From assembly GCF_040412425.1 (NCBI RefSeq), contig NC_089767.1, positions 1,240,469 through 1,304,468 on the forward strand: a DNA stretch of 64,000 nt, in the 5' to 3' direction. The DNA comes from Macrobrachium rosenbergii. Lineage: Eukaryota > Arthropoda > Malacostraca > Decapoda > Palaemonidae. A program made the position numbers and the translations under genes. The notes below the pieces were generated by a model. That model did no database searches. It saw only the letters and a list, made by a program, of their open reading frames with translations, and had not been told where the DNA came from. Shown piece by piece: positions 23,155 through 33,822 of the stretch (its first letter is position 1; each line of letters begins with the position of its first letter).

Positions 23155-23725
23155 GGATGTGTCCCCAACAGACATTACTCGAAGTAATGAAATAGTGTTT
23201 TCTGTAAAGAATTTTAATACGTGTCAGGAAGAGTTGCCTATCATACAAGTACACTTAGAAGGTGTACTGAGTTCCATATTGTTGGATACAGGCAGTACTG
23301 TAAGTATCATAGATAAAGGCACTTTAACAAAACATATAGGTTGTGAGCTTTCCCAAATGAGAGAATCCTATAGGACCATAAAGGGGATCGCTGGAAAGCA
23401 AATAAGGGCTATAGGCAATGTCAATTTAGAGATAGAAATTCTAAATAAGAAATACAGGGAAGAGTTTGTGGTGTTGGAAGAGAAATATTTTCCAGCTCAA
23501 GCTCTATTTTCCTTCCAGGCTATGAAAAGATGTGGAATTGCACTAGATTGTAGCAATGGAAGAGTAACTATCAAGGAAATTGATAGAGGAAATGTTTGCT
23601 CTCTTGAAGAAGAGGAACAGTTTCAGATAAACTTGATCACTTTACCTGAGACAGCCTCATCTGAAGAAGTAGACATCCAACAGATAGAAATAGAATTTAA
23701 TGCTAACCTGGTAGGACAGTGGTAG
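23105..23725 (+). pseudogene. Retroviral-type aspartic protease
   Basis: 206 codons. The catalytic motif is LLDTGSTVSII (D-T-G), with flap- and core-like segments downstream (IKGIAGKQIRAIGNVNLEI, FSFQAMKRCGIALD). It acts as a homodimer to cleave Gag and Pol. It overlaps the end of gag, which suggests translational recoding in the intact element. The frame ends at 23725 and the linker continues in another frame, a probable indel. The catalytic site is intact. Confidence 0.8.
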
Positions 23726-23732
23726 AAATTCA

Positions 23733-24437
23733 ATGATAGAAGAAATAGGAGAAGATAGACAAACTACTTTTAAAAGCCTAGAAGCCACTCAGGAGGAATT
23801 CTCAGATAGCAGGTATGAACCTGATAACTCAAGTGCACGACAAGTAGATACCTCCGAAGAACTTAGTTCTTTTTCCCAACCTGACGATCCTGACACGCTA
23901 ATAGATTGTAGTCACATAATAATAAGAGAAGATACGGAAGAGAAGTATCTCAATGAGGTGTTGCTGTTAGGCAACCTAAAAATGACAGAGATAGGTTCTG
24001 TGATACCACAAGATGAAAGTTCAGATGATACTGATGTCTGTTACACTGCCGATGCACAGAATGCAGAAGAGATCTGCTTAGTTAGTACTGCCGATGATAA
24101 TCTTGTAAAACTCAAATTAAACAATAGCGTTATACTGCATCCACAAGGTCTGACAAAGGTTTGTCTTAGAATTGTAACAGATAAAAACCTAGGTGATACA
24201 GATGTGTTATTAGTTAATGAAGACTTACCAGACTTTGTGAAAATGGACAATTCCCTAGTAAGACTTAATGGTGGAAATTGTACGACTTATGTGTATAATT
24301 ATTCTGACAAGAGACTAGAATTGCATGCCGGCATAGAATTCTGTAAAGGAACTGTGATTACTAACCCTTTACTAACCCTAAGTGAAAAAGCATTTGTCTC
24401 TGTAGCTGACACAAGAGTTAAATTAGAAGGGAAGTAA
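23733..24437 (+). pseudogene. Pol linker between protease and RT
   Basis: 234 codons, acidic first half (many E, D and S), then a beta-rich part (VKLKLNNSVILHPQGLTKV and a C-terminal GIEFCKGTVIT). No catalytic motif is recognised. In similar Gypsy elements a segment of this size separates protease and RT within one polyprotein. It is in a different frame from both neighbours, so this copy has two breaks here, or the reading is affected by assembly indels. Confidence 0.5.
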
Positions 24438-24856
24438 ATAATACAGATTTTCCTCATTGTAGGGACAGGTTAATACAGATATTAGAGAAATATAGGAGTG
24501 TTGTAGCAGTAACAGGAGATAAGTTAGGAAGGACAGATGTCCTGCAGCACAAAATAGTCATAGAAGATGGTGCTAGACCTTTTTATATACCTAACTACAA
24601 ACTTCCAATAAGTCAAAGACCCATTGTAGACGAGATGGTTGAAGAGATGAAGGAAGATGGAGTTGTAATTCCTTCTAAGTCACCTTATAATTCACCTTTA
24701 CTGCTAGTTCCAAAGAAAGACGGTACATGGAGGATGGTAATTGATTACCGTAAATTGAATTCCCACACCATCCCTGATCGAATGCCAATGCCAGTCATTA
24801 ATGACATGTTAGCTCAATTAGGAGGTGCCAAGGTTTTTCTAGCCTCGATTTACTGA
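24435..24856 (+). pseudogene. Reverse transcriptase, N-terminal half
   Basis: Open from about 24435 (no ATG needed within a polyprotein). It contains the fingers motifs SPYNSPLLLVPKKDGTWRM and VIDYRKLNSHTIPD of Ty3/Gypsy RT. The frame is lost at 24838-24856 next to a T5 run inside the motif that normally reads into the first catalytic Asp. The rest of RT resumes in the next frame, so only a one-base change separates the halves. Confidence 0.85.
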
Positions 24857-26769
24857 GTGGATATTGGCAAGTTCCTCTCGATGAAGAATCCAAGCATCTC
24901 ACGGCATTCAGTACTCACAAAGAACATTTGCAATTTGAGGTAATGCCGTTTGGTCTTACTTCAGCTCCTTTAACGTTTGTACGTTTAATGCTGCAAATCT
25001 TGGGAGATGTTGAAGACGTATCGGTTTATCTTGATGATGTAATAATTGCTAGTAAGGATGTAGAGAGTCATTTCAAGACAATAGAATTAGTATTAGATAG
25101 GCTCAGAAAGGCCGGTTTAAAGGTAAAAATTAAGAAATGTCAGTTTCTGAAGAAATCTCTAGAATATCTAGGACATGTTATCAGTGAACATGGTTTGAAA
25201 ATGCAAGAAGGAAAGATTAAGGCTATTGTAGACTATCCAGCCCCAAGAAATTTGAAGGCACTAAGAAGATTCCTAGGTATGGTAGGGTATTATCGACCTT
25301 TCATAAAGGGATTTGCTACCATAGCAAAACCATTAACTGAGTTAACTAGGAAAGATGCTAGCTATGAGTGGAAAGATGAACAGGAAGCAGCGTTCAAAAC
25401 ACTAAAGGATATGTTGATAACAGATCCTATCCTAGTTTATCCAGACTTCGAGAAGGAATTCTACTTAGCCTGTGATGCTTCAAGTACAGGACTAGGTGCC
25501 GTCTTGATGCAAAAGGATAAAACAAGGATGAGGACTGTATACTATGCCAGTAGAGTTTTGAATGCAGCTGAAAGAAATTACAGTACAACAGAAAGGGAAT
25601 GTTTGGCATTAGTCTGGGGATTACAGAAATTTAGACACATTTTGCTAGGACATAAAATTAATGTTCTTACAGATCATAAACCCATTTGTGATCTTTTCAA
25701 GAAAAGGGCTTTTACCAATAATATGAAGTTCAATAGATGGTTCGTTAGCGTATTAGAATTTGCCCCAGAATTTAGATACATACCTGGTAAATATAACACA
25801 TTAGCTGACGCCTTATCTAGATCACAAGAAGAGAACGAGAAACAAATTACCACTCATAATTTCGCCTTCAGTTGTCAAATCACAGACTTAGATTTAGACA
25901 AAGTTCGTCAAGAACAACAAAAGGATTCTAGAATAAAGGAAGTAATTGGTAACCTCTTGCAAGGTGAGAAAAATTCAGAGTTTCAATTGATAGATGGGTT
26001 ATTGTACAAGACTTCAGACGAACCAAATGCTTGTTCACGTTTGTACATTCCTAATACACTAATACAAGACGTTTTAGAACTAACCCATTCATACAAGTTA
26101 TCAGGACATCCTGGAATTAAGAAAACATGTAGAACAATCACTAGAAACTATTTTTGGCCTCGATGTAGTGAAGATGCTACTCGATTTGTTCAGAATTGTA
26201 CCCTATGTAATATACATAAGGGGAATGTCAACGTCAAGGCTCCTCTGGAAATGTATCCTTCAGAATTAAATCCTTTTCAAGTAGTCACAATGGATTTCTT
26301 AGGTCCATTCCCGAACACCATCAGAGGAAATAAACAGATTTTAGTTTTCATTGACTATTTGACCAGATACGTAGAAATTGTTCCAACTACAAACAGAGAA
26401 GCATCAACGGTGGCAGAAGCCTTTAAGTCTAGAATTATAACCAGACATTCATGTCCTCAAGTTATGCTCTCAGACAATGCTGCTGAATTTACTAGTGACA
26501 TTCTAACGAAATTGTGTGACTTTTATGAAATACAGAAATGTCAAATAACAGCATATAAGCCAAGCTCAAATGGAGCAGTAGAAAGAACAAATCGCAAGAT
26601 AAAGGATGTTCTGAAAACATTGGTAACCCCTAGCACTGAAGACTGGGACTTGACTCTCGAAGACATACAATTTACTCTAAACAACACAGTAAATGAATCA
26701 ATAGGAGAAAACTCCTCATTTCCTATTGTATGGCTACCAAAAGAGAATGCCAAATTCACTTTTGGATGA
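24838..26769 (+). pseudogene. RT palm, RNase H and integrase
   Basis: Long open frame, 613 codons from its first ATG at 24928. RT: MPFGLTSAPLTF and the catalytic VYLDDVI. RNase H: LACDASSTGLGAVLMQ, STTERECLALVWGLQKFR, TDHKP. Integrase: HHCC module (HPGIKKTC ... CTLCNIHKG), then the DDE core with D in TMDFLGPFP, D in LSDNAAEFTS and E in SSNGAVERTNRK. All catalytic residues are present. The frame ends at a T run near 26760 and the integrase tail continues in another frame. It would make and insert the cDNA. This is the best preserved coding region in the window. Confidence 0.92.
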
Positions 26770-27216
26770 TGCCGCACCACCCAGACGTACGTACAACTAC
26801 GAGGACTATATTGCTTGGAAGACAAGACGTGCGTGCGAGACCGTTAAAGTCACCAGGGCTAGATTAAAGGAGTTACATAAAAATCTAGTAAGTATTACAA
26901 TAACAGATCCACCATACCCTCGTTAAAGGTAGGACAACAAGTTTATGTACTCAATCATGTTCTTGAAGGACCTAATATTAAAGTATCACCAAAATTTCGA
27001 GGTCCATATAGAGTTTTAGAAGTTTTGAAGTTGAATAAATTCAAGTTAATGCATGAAATTACCTTGAAAGAATCCATTGTACATTGGAACCACATTAAAG
27101 TAGTTCATTCAGAACCTTGGTCGTCTACCCAGTTAAAAGATTTGTCCAATAAAGATAAGATAGATAATAAAATAGAATCTTCAATGACCCCAAGGTATAA
27201 TTTGAGAAGAAGGTAA
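26760..27216 (+). pseudogene. Integrase C-terminal domain, two frames
   Basis: 26760-26926 continues the integrase tail with DDAAPPRRTYNYEDYIAW. A second break near 26925 is followed by VGQQVYVLNH, SPKFRGPYRVLEVL and SIVHWNHIKVVH, the GPY/F-like C-terminal module of Gypsy integrases. It ends at 27216 with a basic tail. The module contacts target DNA or chromatin. The breaks lie at or near short homopolymers. Confidence 0.75.
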
Positions 27217-27271
27217 TGGCAAGTGCAATGGTAAACAAATGTAGTTGATAAGATTTTTACTGCTTGATAAC

Positions 27272-27281
27272 ATTATTTCAG
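27272..27281 (+). promoter_or_regulatory. Putative splice acceptor for env mRNA
   Basis: CATTATTTCAG-type 3' splice site immediately before the env-like frame, in matching phase with the donor at 21611. Confidence 0.5.
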
Positions 27282-28809
27282 CAAATGGATTGTATGGTGG
27301 TTGGCAGTGAGTCAAATTGTGAACTCACTCGTACAACTAAGAAAGGGAGCCATCATCAAGGAGCATGGCAAGGTTAAGATGATACAGGACCTAGCCATTG
27401 TTAAGATCCAGACGGACTCCATTATCGATCAGAGAGAGCAGTTAGTCCAGCTGAGCAATCAGATACAGGCAGGATTACAAAGTGTCCAAGATAGAAATTT
27501 GTACGACATGCTCTCCAAGTTGCAGAGGGACATCGATAGTGTTATGCCAAGGAAAGTAGTAAAGCGATCACTCATACCCTTTATAGGCGTCGCTTTACAC
27601 AATCTCTTTGGAGTGGCGACCGATGGTAATGTTGAAAGGCTAAAGGAAAGAGTGGCACAACTTGAAAATTGGGCTTCTGAGCAGGGCACTGTCTATAATA
27701 AAGTAATAGGAAATGTCAATCAAAATCAGAAAATGATCACAGTGCTGAAAGAATTTGTGAATAGTGCCCTCCATAATGTTTCATCAGAAATTGCTAGAAT
27801 CCATCAAACAGAAATGATGGAGCAACTGCTCATAGAAACAAGTAATTTCCTTCTGGAATACAAGGAATTACTCAATGCAATCATGATGGCAGGTAAAAAC
27901 CTGCTGTCGCCTTTTCTGATAACCCCTAGTGAAATTGAAGCCATTATTCAGAAATGTGTTGTGAACAATCACTTGAAGCCACTAGTAGAAAATATAGTGG
28001 ACTATTATGGCCTGATAACAGTGAAAGTGATAGCCAATCAAATCATACTAGTGATCCCTTTCAACAATCCAGACGTCAACTCATTGATATCAGTCTATCC
28101 ATTCCCAATGGTAGTAGATAATAAGTCCATTGTACTAGAAGGAACAGTTCGACACTTTGCCTTGCAGCATGATTCTTTCCTAGTGACTGAAATTCCCGAA
28201 CATAAATTCAGGGAATGTGTCATGCTTAATGATGATGTATATGTTTGTAACATTGTGAATTTCTATGAACCCTTGAATGCTCTTCATTGCCTAGATGATC
28301 TTGTAAACAACAAGAATGGTAAGAACCATTGTAAATATATACCGTTTACAGAAACTTTCAAGGCTCAAATCATTGATGATGAAATTTTTGTGTTCTCAGC
28401 AAACAGATTGAATGCTAAGATTGACTGTAAGTCAAACAAAACAGAAGTAGTTTTCATTAACGTACACTCATTTTCATCTGCTTGTGAATTGGTTATTTTA
28501 CATAATTTGTATTACAAACCTACAGTCTTCACGACATACAGTTTGAATTTCAGTAAAAGTGTACATCAGTTTGCAGTTATTAACGAATTTCAACTTTCAG
28601 AACTGGAATTGGAGACATTCACAAAGCTAGAAGAGGTTCATACTTTCTTTCATACATATAAGACCGAGATTTCTCCTATTATGTCATTCATAAATGTCAT
28701 TCTTTTGGTACTGTTTGCTTTTATTTCTTTTATAATTGTCAGGAAATTGATACTGAATAAGCTTACCATAATCAAGGACATGATGGACAGAATCCTTCCT
28801 AGAGAGTAA
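27282..28809 (+). pseudogene. Env-like F-type membrane fusion protein
   Basis: One uninterrupted frame after a splice acceptor at 27272-27281. About one sixth in is a basic site ending KR (27562-27567), then a hydrophobic stretch starting LIPFIG and LFGVAT like the fusion peptide of baculovirus F and errantivirus Env proteins, and a heptad-like helix. The C-terminal third has several Cys, and a single membrane span lies near residues 461-483, with a short basic tail. The frame has no internal ATG near its beginning, so expression would depend on splicing from the leader. The basic site lacks a full furin consensus. Function is untested, and other parts of the element are broken. Labelled pseudogene because the element is defective, although this frame is open. 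Confidence 0.7.
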
Positions 28810-29124
28810 TAACATTTACCATTGACTTGCACTTGAACATTTGATGATTGATTTTTTTTTTTTACAATTTATGATTGATAACCAGAGAGTAATAGGCATT
28901 TGATATATTTACTTTGCCATAATTTTTCTGCATTTAGTTTGAGTATTTGATATTAATTCATGCTTATGTTGTTTGTGTTAGCACTATGATGCATTATAAT
29001 ATTTCTTGCATTTATTGCTTGTTAATAGAAATTATTGACTATGAAATTGAAGTAATTGACTATAGTCAAGTTGAGTTGGTTATCTACTTGCATTGTAGTC
29101 AATGAAGGTAGGTGACCGAGTGAT

Positions 29125-29166
29125 GTTATGCAGTGAATAAGTATGAGATTCACTGATCGGGATTAT

Positions 29167-29208
<42 letters not shown>

Positions 29209-29222
29209 TTGATAGTTTAAAA
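29125..29222 (+). repeat. 3' LTR, first 100 bp only
   Basis: Identical to 21088 onward for the first 50 bases, then a (GA)19 tract where the 5' copy has (GA)7, then GATGTTGATAGTTTAAAAT shared. The sequences then diverge completely, so the 3' LTR was truncated or replaced, or the assembly jumps here. Confidence 0.75.
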
Positions 29223-30134
29223 TGATGAGCCATGGGACCAAGTAAATTGAAGACTAACCATAACAAACCTCCAAGATGTGGGAAAGGAAGGAGGCGCTAG
29301 AGGAATCAAAAGGTCAGCAAAATTGACCTGATTTGTCCTTGCCAAAAGTGGGAGTTAAGATTGAACCATTAAGAGTAAAGTAGACGTCCTCAAGGAGGCG
29401 GAGTTTTATTCAACATAGGTCCAGAGTTCATTCTGATCAATTTTTAACCAGAGTTACTTGAAAACCAAATTGGGTAGGATTGTGTCACTCACTCCTCTCT
29501 TAACATCAAGAAATTTCTAAGTCCAGTGTGGCTGGCCGTGTGAAATAGTTAGTGTTAAGATTAAACTTATGAAAAACCGTGCCCGGTGAATTCTTACCCC
29601 CTCCTGAAAAAATAAAAATATTAATAGACAATTTCAATCCTAACTTACGAGTCCCCTGTGTTACTATCAAGTGAAAGTCAACAGACAGAAACAGAGTCAT
29701 TCATATGTGGTGCAACGCAATACAAAGAAAAACTGCAAAGCATAACATAATATAAGGGAGGAACGAGACGGCATGTCCCGTCACAGGGAAGTAACAAACG
29801 AAGAAACATTCTTCATACTTATACAGCAGCTAATGTTCAAACAGGCTAAGCCCGACCTAACAAAACAAATAAACGCGCGATCACAGTGTTTATTCAACGA
29901 AGGCAAACTTGCAAATCGGTGCATTTGAATCATGAGAGAATGCCAATCATCATGAGATAATGTCAAGTATGTTCCCATTCTCAATTACAGACTATCTCAG
30001 AGCTCCGGAGCTTATTTCTTGCTGTTTTCAGATCATGTTGACCTATTTAATATATTCATACAATCAAATCCATTGCAAATGTTCACACAACAGTAAAGAG
30101 TGTTTAAAAGTCAATTTACTCAAGTATATTTTTG
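29223..30134. other. Unassigned non-coding DNA
   Basis: No domain, TIR or tandem array is recognised. Confidence 0.5.
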
Positions 30135-30470
30135 TTCTTAATTCGTAATCTCGGGGTGTACTTGGATTGTAATTTGACAGCTCACAAATTAACAATACAG
30201 TAAAAGCTGCAGGATACAATCTCAAGAACATAGCGTTTGTGAGGAAATATCGTGATGACAGTTGTGTTAAGAACCTTGTCATCAGCTGTGTCATAAACCT
30301 TCTGGATTATTGTAACTCGGTGTACTAAAAGTTGCCCAACGACATCTCAAGAAACTGCAGAAAATCATGAACAGAGCTTGCTAGACTAATAAATGGTGTT
30401 GCCTCAGTGTAATACAGGTTTACCCGCATTAATATGCATCTAAAACAAAACATGAAAACCAGAATATTAT
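30135..30470 (+). mobile_element. CR1/Jockey-type LINE RT fragment, broken
   Basis: Plus strand, in shifting frames: IRNLGVYLDCNLTAH, then VKAAGYNLKNIAFVRKY, then LVISCVINLLDYCNSVY and LPNDIS. This is the conserved end of LINE reverse transcriptases (NLGV-LD, then LV-S-LDYCNSLY-LP). There are several stops. It ends just before a (TA)n array. Confidence 0.65.
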
Positions 30471-30487
30471 TCAAGTTTTGATGTATA

Positions 30488-30490
30488 TGT

Positions 30491-30534
<44 letters not shown>

Positions 30535-30568
30535 AATATGTTCCATAACATATATATATATATATATA

Positions 30569-30643
<75 letters not shown>

Positions 30644-30649
30644 TGTGTG

Positions 30650-30686
<37 letters not shown>

Positions 30687-30723
30687 CTTTGTATATATAT
30701 ATCATACATATGTACACTGTTCC

Positions 30724-30821
<98 letters not shown>

Positions 30822-30852
30822 TTATATATGTATATACATATATATATATATA

Positions 30853-30891
<39 letters not shown>

Positions 30892-30893
30892 TT
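30488..30893. repeat. (TA)n microsatellite, interrupted
   Basis: About 400 bp of TA repeat with short interruptions. Tyr/Ile-alternating frames here are artefacts. Confidence 0.97.
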
Positions 30894-30935
30894 TATCAAT
30901 ACACAATTGTTCTGTGCATTAGTAGAATTACTAAA

Positions 30936-31250
30936 AGGACCTCATTCAAACTGGATGGTATCTAATGGAGTTTTATTCAAAAAGTTACAAGCTTTCTTGG
31001 ACAAACAGTCCACATTATCAATCTATCCGTGAAAATGAGCAAGTGCATAGTCCGCTGTATTTATATCTGTGTGCTGGGTACTTTTAATCCTATAATCGCC
31101 TAGCTCTCTTCCTGTGTGACCTCCACCCTCTCTTGACCTTGGTCTTTCTCTGATCCCTGGTTCCAGATGTCCGTTTTTTTAGGTATTCTCTTGCGTTTTT
31201 TCTTACGTTTCCTTGCTACTGTGGAGTATATGATTTTTCTAGATATGCTT
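30936..31250 (-). repeat. Penelope terminal repeat, left (3') copy
   Basis: About 85 percent identical to the reverse complement of 32500-32812. Includes the end of the endonuclease frame and the 3' untranslated region. Confidence 0.85.
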
Positions 31251-31520
31251 TGTCTTCATTTACATTTATATTTCCCCAAAGCCATCGTGTTGTTGGCGCA
31301 AGTTATGAAGGCGTTCTCTACAACCAGTCTAGATGTTTTGTTGGTGTTCCTGTACAGAAAACTCATATTTTCCCAGTCTATTCTGTGATCATTTTCCCAA
31401 CAGTGTTTGGCAACTGCCGACCTGATTATAATGCCTTATGTTCTGCAGATGTTGTTTGCTGGTTCTTTACATGATTTGCCAGTTTCGCCATAATACCCTT
31501 CTTCACAGTCTAGACAAAAC
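31250..31520 (-). pseudogene. Penelope GIY-YIG-type endonuclease
   Basis: The minus frame reads CLDCEEGYYGETGKSC (the GIY-YIG region, YYGETG), then AVAKHCWENDHRIDWENMSF and RLVVENAFI. This is the order of the Penelope endonuclease, which nicks target DNA to prime reverse transcription. The frame is broken near the centre. It is linked by about 230 bp to the RT. Confidence 0.7.
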
Positions 31521-31749
31521 TGTAAAAATCTAATCTCTTCCCCCTCTACCGACTTTTTGTTTCTAACTATTTTATTCTAATGGTGTTTTTATAGCTGCCT
31601 ATCAATTTGAAATTATTTAGCTTCCTGTTGATGGGTGCAATTTTCGTTGTTAACTTGAACTGTAATTATTTTCTTTCCTACCAAATGTTCCTTTTCAATT
31701 TTTTCCCTTAAAATAGTTTTTCCTTGCTTTGATATGTGCCTTCCCACCA

Positions 31750-32490
31750 ATACTTAGTTAATCTCCTAAAAACTCTCCTTCAGGTAATCCAACTATTCGG
31801 CCAAAAATTCGGGACTGCAAATCCTATAAGCCCTGATGGCAACCCTGTCATTAATCCTATTTTTATTTCTTTCCTATGACTGGAGAACCTATGTTGTATG
31901 AATTGGTGTGTGTCTTCTTCCTATATACCTTGAATTTTAAATTCTCCCCCCCTCTTGACTAGGACATCCAAGAAAGGAATTTCTCCTTCCTTCTCTTCTT
32001 CTAATGTGAACTTGATGTGTTCATTTAGTTTATTTATGTTTTCTAGAAACTTGTGTAGATCTTCCCTTTCTCCCTTGTAAATGATCAAGATGTCATCCAA
32101 AGTTGCTTACCCATTTTGGTAGATATTTAAGTTCCCTTTATTTACTTTGCCCCACCTCTTCCTTTTCAAAACCATTCCATAAAGATATTGGCTAGAATTG
32201 GTGAAAGACTTGAACCCATGGCCACGCCATTTTTTTGTATATAATGGTTTTGAACGACCATGGCTGAAAACATTAACACTGAGGGTCCGCTGTTAGCATT
32301 TTTATTAAAACGTCATGATCTATGTCGCATGTATAGACACCCTCCTCCATATTCTTTTATTATTTCCATCGTCGTCTTTACTGGCCACGTTAGTGAACAG
32401 GAAGTTACATCAAACTTATGTTAATTTGCAGTCTTTACGTTAATTTTGGATAATTCGTCTATCAGGTTCATGTTATGTTTTAAATGCCGG
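31750..32490 (-). pseudogene. Penelope reverse transcriptase, partial
   Basis: Minus-strand segments: KFDVTSC and PVKTTMEIIKEYGG (the first catalytic Asp block, near 32420-32340), GVAMGSSLSPILANIF-like wording in shifted frames (near 32230-32180), then LDDILIIYKGER (near 32110-32080) and KEGEIPFLDVLVKRGG (near 31990-31950). The catalytic YxDD box has lost its Tyr in this copy. Several stops are present. It is truncated at the 5' end by the inverted repeat. Confidence 0.75.
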
Positions 32491-32499
32491 AAACGAATC

Positions 32500-32812
32500 A
32501 CCAGAAGACAGCATATCTAGAAAAATGCTCAGTATACTCCACAGGTAGCAAGGAAGACAAACGCAAGAGAACGTTTGAAAACAACATCTGGAACCAGGGA
32601 TCATATCAGAAAGACTGGTCAAGAGAAAGATGAAAGGAAGAGCTGGCTGTACAGGATTAAAAGTACCCAGCACACATGGATATGCCTCTGGACTATGCGT
32701 GTGCTCATTGCTGTGCTCCATAATGTGGACTGTTTGTCCAAGAAAGCTTATAAAAATTTTCTTAATAAACTCCATTAGATACCATTTTAGTTTGAATGAG
32801 GTCCTTTTATAA
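32500..32812 (+). repeat. Penelope terminal repeat, inverted copy
   Basis: Inverted copy of 30936-31250. The short open frames on both strands are by-products of this copy of the endonuclease end. Confidence 0.85.
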
Positions 32813-32889
32813 TAAATATTCTATAATACTGTTCCTTTTGTTCACTTATATATGTTTTGACAATCAAGTTAAGACCTTATTTGATATTT

Positions 32890-33150
32890 GCTACCTGTTA
32901 TCAATTAAGCATCCAATAAATCGACCTGATTTTGTACTAATCAGACAGATGGTTTCAAGTTTGATGTGCTCAACTCAAGGTCAGCATTTGGAGCCTTTGA
33001 ATAAATACGCAATAAAAGCTGAAAGATTATACAGTATAACAAGTTCGTATACTTCTTGATGAAAGCAGATTGAGGATGTTAAGTCTTTCAAAAAGAAAAT
33101 TGAAACTTTTTTGTTTAATCAATGCCATGATATGGAATATCAAATTGTAT
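32890..33150 (+). mobile_element. Possible LINE C-terminal fragment
   Basis: The plus strand reads EDVKSFKKKIETFLFNQ, like the last residues of CR1/L2 LINE proteins (V-FK-LK-FLF). It is too short to be sure. Confidence 0.25.
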
Positions 33151-33822
33151 ATAAATATTAGTGTGAACAAATACATCTAATGAATAAACATTTTGATAAT
33201 GGAGGCACCTATGAATTTTTCAGAATATTTTGCACCTGGATAATCTTAACAATCTAACAAGTATTTAGGAATAAAAACTTAATGTCCATTAGCTTACATT
33301 ATTGTTCCACTAACCACTTGAAACCAGGATTTATTTACGGGTGATTCAATCTAACTTGTCAAAAACATTCGCAAGTGTCACCCAAGTGTTAACGTGCCAA
33401 TACCAATTTGCTGAACCAAATGAATATCAGCAAACACTTAGCATATCTGGGGGGAAAAAATTTACTGACATAGAAACTAATGTGTGTGACTACAGGCCCT
33501 GATCTCACTCCATATTAACTCTGGAAGTACAGTCACTCAAAAATGTTTTGCAACATGTTCCAGAAGTTTTTGTTTACCTAACAGTAATTTGTTCTTTTGA
33601 TATTTACAAGGAAATGTAATTTTCTTATTCGACTTTGGTTATTAATCATACAGTTAACAATATAAAAAGAATGGCAAGTGAAAAATTCATATTACGAAAA
33701 ATGACAGAAACATTTTGAAAAATTTCACTTCAGATGATTGGGCAAAAGAGTCAAAGAAGAAACTATATTTTGAATCCAGATAAAAGCTTATTGACTAATA
33801 AAATAATATTGAATAATCATCA
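33151..33822. other. Unassigned AT-rich DNA
   Basis: Nothing recognised. Confidence 0.5.

Larger units (their letters stand above)
21088..29222 (+). mobile_element. Errantivirus-like Ty3/Gypsy element with env-like gene
   Basis: Plus-strand order: 5' LTR, primer-binding site, leader with splice donor, gag, protease, linker, RT, RNase H, integrase, env-like gene, 3' LTR fragment. About 8.1 kb. The layout and an F-type env place it with env-bearing Metaviridae. Frames break at least twice in gag and four times in pol, often at homopolymers (CCCC near 21840, T runs near 24838 and 26760). Yet the shared LTR segment is identical apart from GA-repeat length, so the insertion may be young. No target duplication is seen because the 3' LTR is incomplete. 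Confidence 0.85.
30936..32812 (-). mobile_element. Penelope-like element with inverted terminal repeats
   Basis: The minus strand carries a partial RT (about 32490-31750) and a GIY-YIG-type endonuclease (about 31520-31250). The outer 310 bp are inverted copies: GGACCTCATTCAAACT at 30939 faces AGTTTGAATGAGGTCC at 32790, and both arms include GGACAAACAGTCCACATTAT and CTGGTTCCAGATGT. Penelope-like elements are known for terminal repeats in either direct or inverted orientation, so this looks like one insertion unit and not two chance neighbours. The RT lacks its N-terminal part, which is replaced by the inverted copy of the 3' end. Confidence 0.85.

Noticed and set aside
30478..30922. Tyr/Ile-alternating frames on both strands
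   Set aside because: Translation of (TA)n; the same applies at 34529-34792, 35722-36081 and 60831-61181.
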